Shown: one piece after another, positions 61,791 through 64,000 of the stretch | How the letters are laid out: each line of letters starts with the position of its first letter | Position numbering within the stretch: the first letter of the stretch is position 1 | From: Culex pipiens pallens | Taxonomy: Eukaryota; Arthropoda; Insecta; Diptera; Culicidae | DNA length: 64,000 nucleotides | Direction of reading: 5' to 3' | Assembly (NCBI RefSeq): GCF_016801865.2 | Contig: NC_068938.1 | Span: 210,703,734-210,767,733, forward strand | Program-made: the position numbers and the translations under genes | Notes under the pieces: generated by a model | What the model saw: the letters and a program-made list of their open reading frames with translations, nothing else | Told to the model about the DNA's origin: nothing | The model's database searches: none

Positions 61791-64000
61791 ACCCAACTCC
61801 ACGGTACACCTTCGCGATACACCACAATCGTTCGGACACAACTTTACCCGGAAAACTTTTCCCTCCAAGCAACGTGTCCTGCTGGACGACCTGCCAGGAC
61901 AGGCGTCCCGTCCCGATTCAGTCCGGGCGTGGGAGGGGCAAATTGCGGCAAAACTATTTCTCTCTCATCGGGTAAATTGTTCCGTTTTTCGGGAACAATT
62001 TTCTCCAATCGAAGCAAATTTCGCACGAACAAAAGGCCAGCCTTTCAGGAGGGGGTTTGGAACCCAAGAAAGGTGAGCGCACACACCTTGGACGGAACAA
62101 ACCCCTGGCAGTTTCGGCCGGGGGAGATGCCAGCAGAGACCACTTGAAATCAGATTAAATTCCGCTTGATCAAATTCTTCAATTTAACGACGATGAGGAG
62201 GACGAAGAAGATATTGCAGTTTTTGAAAGTCGGTCGAAGGAGGTTGAGCGGGGGACGAACGGGGCCAAACGAAATCAATCACTTTAATGGAGGCGCACGG
62301 TTCACTGGGCATGATGTTATTTCATTAGATTGTTCATTTTCCCAGGGGAGAATTTCCTCAGGGGGGTGGTTGTTCTTCGCCAGAGTAGGTGGACAATTGT
62401 TTCGAACTAGGCCGGTTGGGAAGTTTCAATGAAGTATGAATAATGCTTCGGAATTCGATTTGGAGGCAAATTTGCAGCTCCAGGAATGAGGCCGTCCATT
62501 CCATTCTTGTTGATTTAGTGCTCAATCAATTGCAATCTGATTTATTGTTATTAAATCAGCATATAATTTGATGTTCCTAAATTCAACAAGAAACTTTAGT
62601 CAATCCAGCAAAATTCCCAGCTGAATCCCACAACTTCAACCCTTGCTCACCTGCTTCTCACGGAAAAACCATCTTTTCTAACCTCAGGTTAGACCTTTTC
62701 CCCCTCAACCAGGTTGATTTCTTCATTCTTCATCCCTTCATACCACACGGTGGCCGCAGACAATTTTGCCGCAGATCCAATTCCGAGGCGTTTTCCGAGT
62801 TCAAGAGAGATCCGTTTTCCCAATCCCGAGCTCGAAGTCGTCTTCCTCCAAAGCGAGGTTCAGGTGGAGTGAGAAAATGAAAACGAAACAACCATGAGCA
62901 TTTAGATTGATTTTCAGGGATAACGATAATCTAATAGTGCGCTGGCCTGGTCTGGTTGATGTTGGGGGTTTTTTTCCTCTCTTGAAAGAAAGCAAACAAC
63001 CGGTAGCAGAAGCTGTGCACAGACTTCCATCCTTCCGGTTTGGGGGCTCCCGACCTTGCGGATTCGATTTCGTTTATTGCGTTAGGTTAGAAGGTTGATG
63101 AGGGCTTTGAAAAGCTTGTGAGGTGGAAAGTTTAGGGTGGTTTTAAGAAATCTCAAATATTTGATGCTATGATTTAAGTTTAACATATTTTGTTCAAGCT
63201 ATTAAACTTTTTAAAATTGTTCACACATTATTTGAATGATAAATAATTATTCTATGCTTTCTAAAACATTTAAGTATTGTTACATTACAAATGCATTACT
63301 TTTTGAATTTATTCATAAAAATTATCGCTTCTTATTTATTATTACAAAAGCATGGTAAAAACTGCTTTTATAAACTGCATATTTTTAATAGAAACGCAAA
63401 AGTTCATATTTGAGCTTAATAAGCTTAATTTAAAAAAAATGTTTTTTATAATTTAAAAAGTTTTTTTTTGACTTTAAGAAAATAAAAAACTATTTTTAAT
63501 TATTTTATTTTTTTTACCCAAAAAACATATTATTTCAGAATTTGTTAATTTAATTAATAATATAAAACAAACAAAATTCTTCCAATTCTTTAAAATTTTC
63601 TAAACAAGAAATAAAAAATCTGAAATACTGTATTTAAAAAAAGCTCTGAATTTTCCCAAACCTCCAAAAATTTTAAATTTTATGAAAAAAATATCTAAAT
63701 ATTTGAAATATCAAAAAATGTCAAAATGTTTAAATTTTGGGATTTTTTCTAATTTTTTAAAATTTAGAGAAATGTATAGATTTGGACGAACGTAGCTTGG
63801 AATATAAAATAAATTTTAAAAGATTTCAAGTGTAATTTTCACGAAAATATCTCTAAAAACCACTTTAAAAAAATGCTACATAATTCGAAAGCATGATAAA
63901 AAGTGCTTTTATAAAAAAAAAACATTGTTTTAATAGAAACGTAAATCTTTGTGTATTAGCTAAATTAAAAAAATCTTTATTTGTTATTTATAGTTTACAA
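61791..64000. other. No gene recognised
   Basis: 61791-63110 is GC-richer unique DNA with overlapping frames. 63110-64000 is extremely AT-rich. No exon is supported. Confidence 0.5.

Overview
This window reads as nuclear DNA of a culicine mosquito, most likely Culex. It is AT-rich, packed with small palindromic non-coding elements, contains a SINE with two tRNA-like heads, and carries an insect nephrin-type immunoglobulin exon pair. The species call is inference. Almost nothing is protein-coding.

The only coding sequence I can support strongly is two adjacent minus-strand exons at 30042-30194 and 29801-29980, joined by a 61-bp intron. They encode the end of a signal peptide and a complete first Ig domain of a Sticks-and-stones/Hibris (nephrin family) adhesion receptor. 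All three splice junctions are phase 1. I find no earlier or later exon of this gene in the window, so most of the 64 kb is probably intron or upstream sequence of one very large gene. A second, weaker candidate is a 54-residue plus-strand terminal exon at 20426-20590, of unknown identity.

Layout of the rest. 1-10 kb: decayed palindromic repeats, a two-headed SINE (4211-4627), nested MITEs (3431-3877 inside 3336-3957; 8040-8248 inside 7310-8520) and an element with GGGGTAAGACGGCCA subterminal repeats (8655-9677). 10-20 kb: dispersed repeats, a TA-flanked TIR element (12934-13564), an 87-bp MITE (16511-16597) and two large foldbacks (15018-15944 and 17262-19112). 20-25 kb: the candidate exon, a TTTAGTGCCC repeat field, a 92-bp tandem array and GTGCCC/GGGCAC hairpins. 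25.9-29.5 kb: two 9-bp minisatellites that are one-base variants in opposite orientation. 29.8-32.7 kb: the Ig exons and a 2.24-kb foldback. 34.7-43 kb: SINE, a retroposon with a 22-bp target duplication, a trimeric 0.4-kb tandem repeat, a Penelope-like remnant and a 530-bp (AGATT)n array that continues a retroposon 3' end. 47-51 kb: a 780-bp retroposon with another 22-bp target duplication, then a retroposon 3' end embedded in A-rich DNA. 56.6-57.3 kb: (TTTTTCTG)n. 58.4-61.8 kb: a 3.3-kb field of the motif TTGGTAGC, interrupted by a SINE whose empty site is preserved nearby.

The genes do not form a pathway. The value of the window is as a record of repeat biology: several insertions can be proved from paralogous empty sites within the same 64 kb, and two retroposon ends adjoin long simple-sequence arrays. 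I did not find a convincing new protein-coding system.
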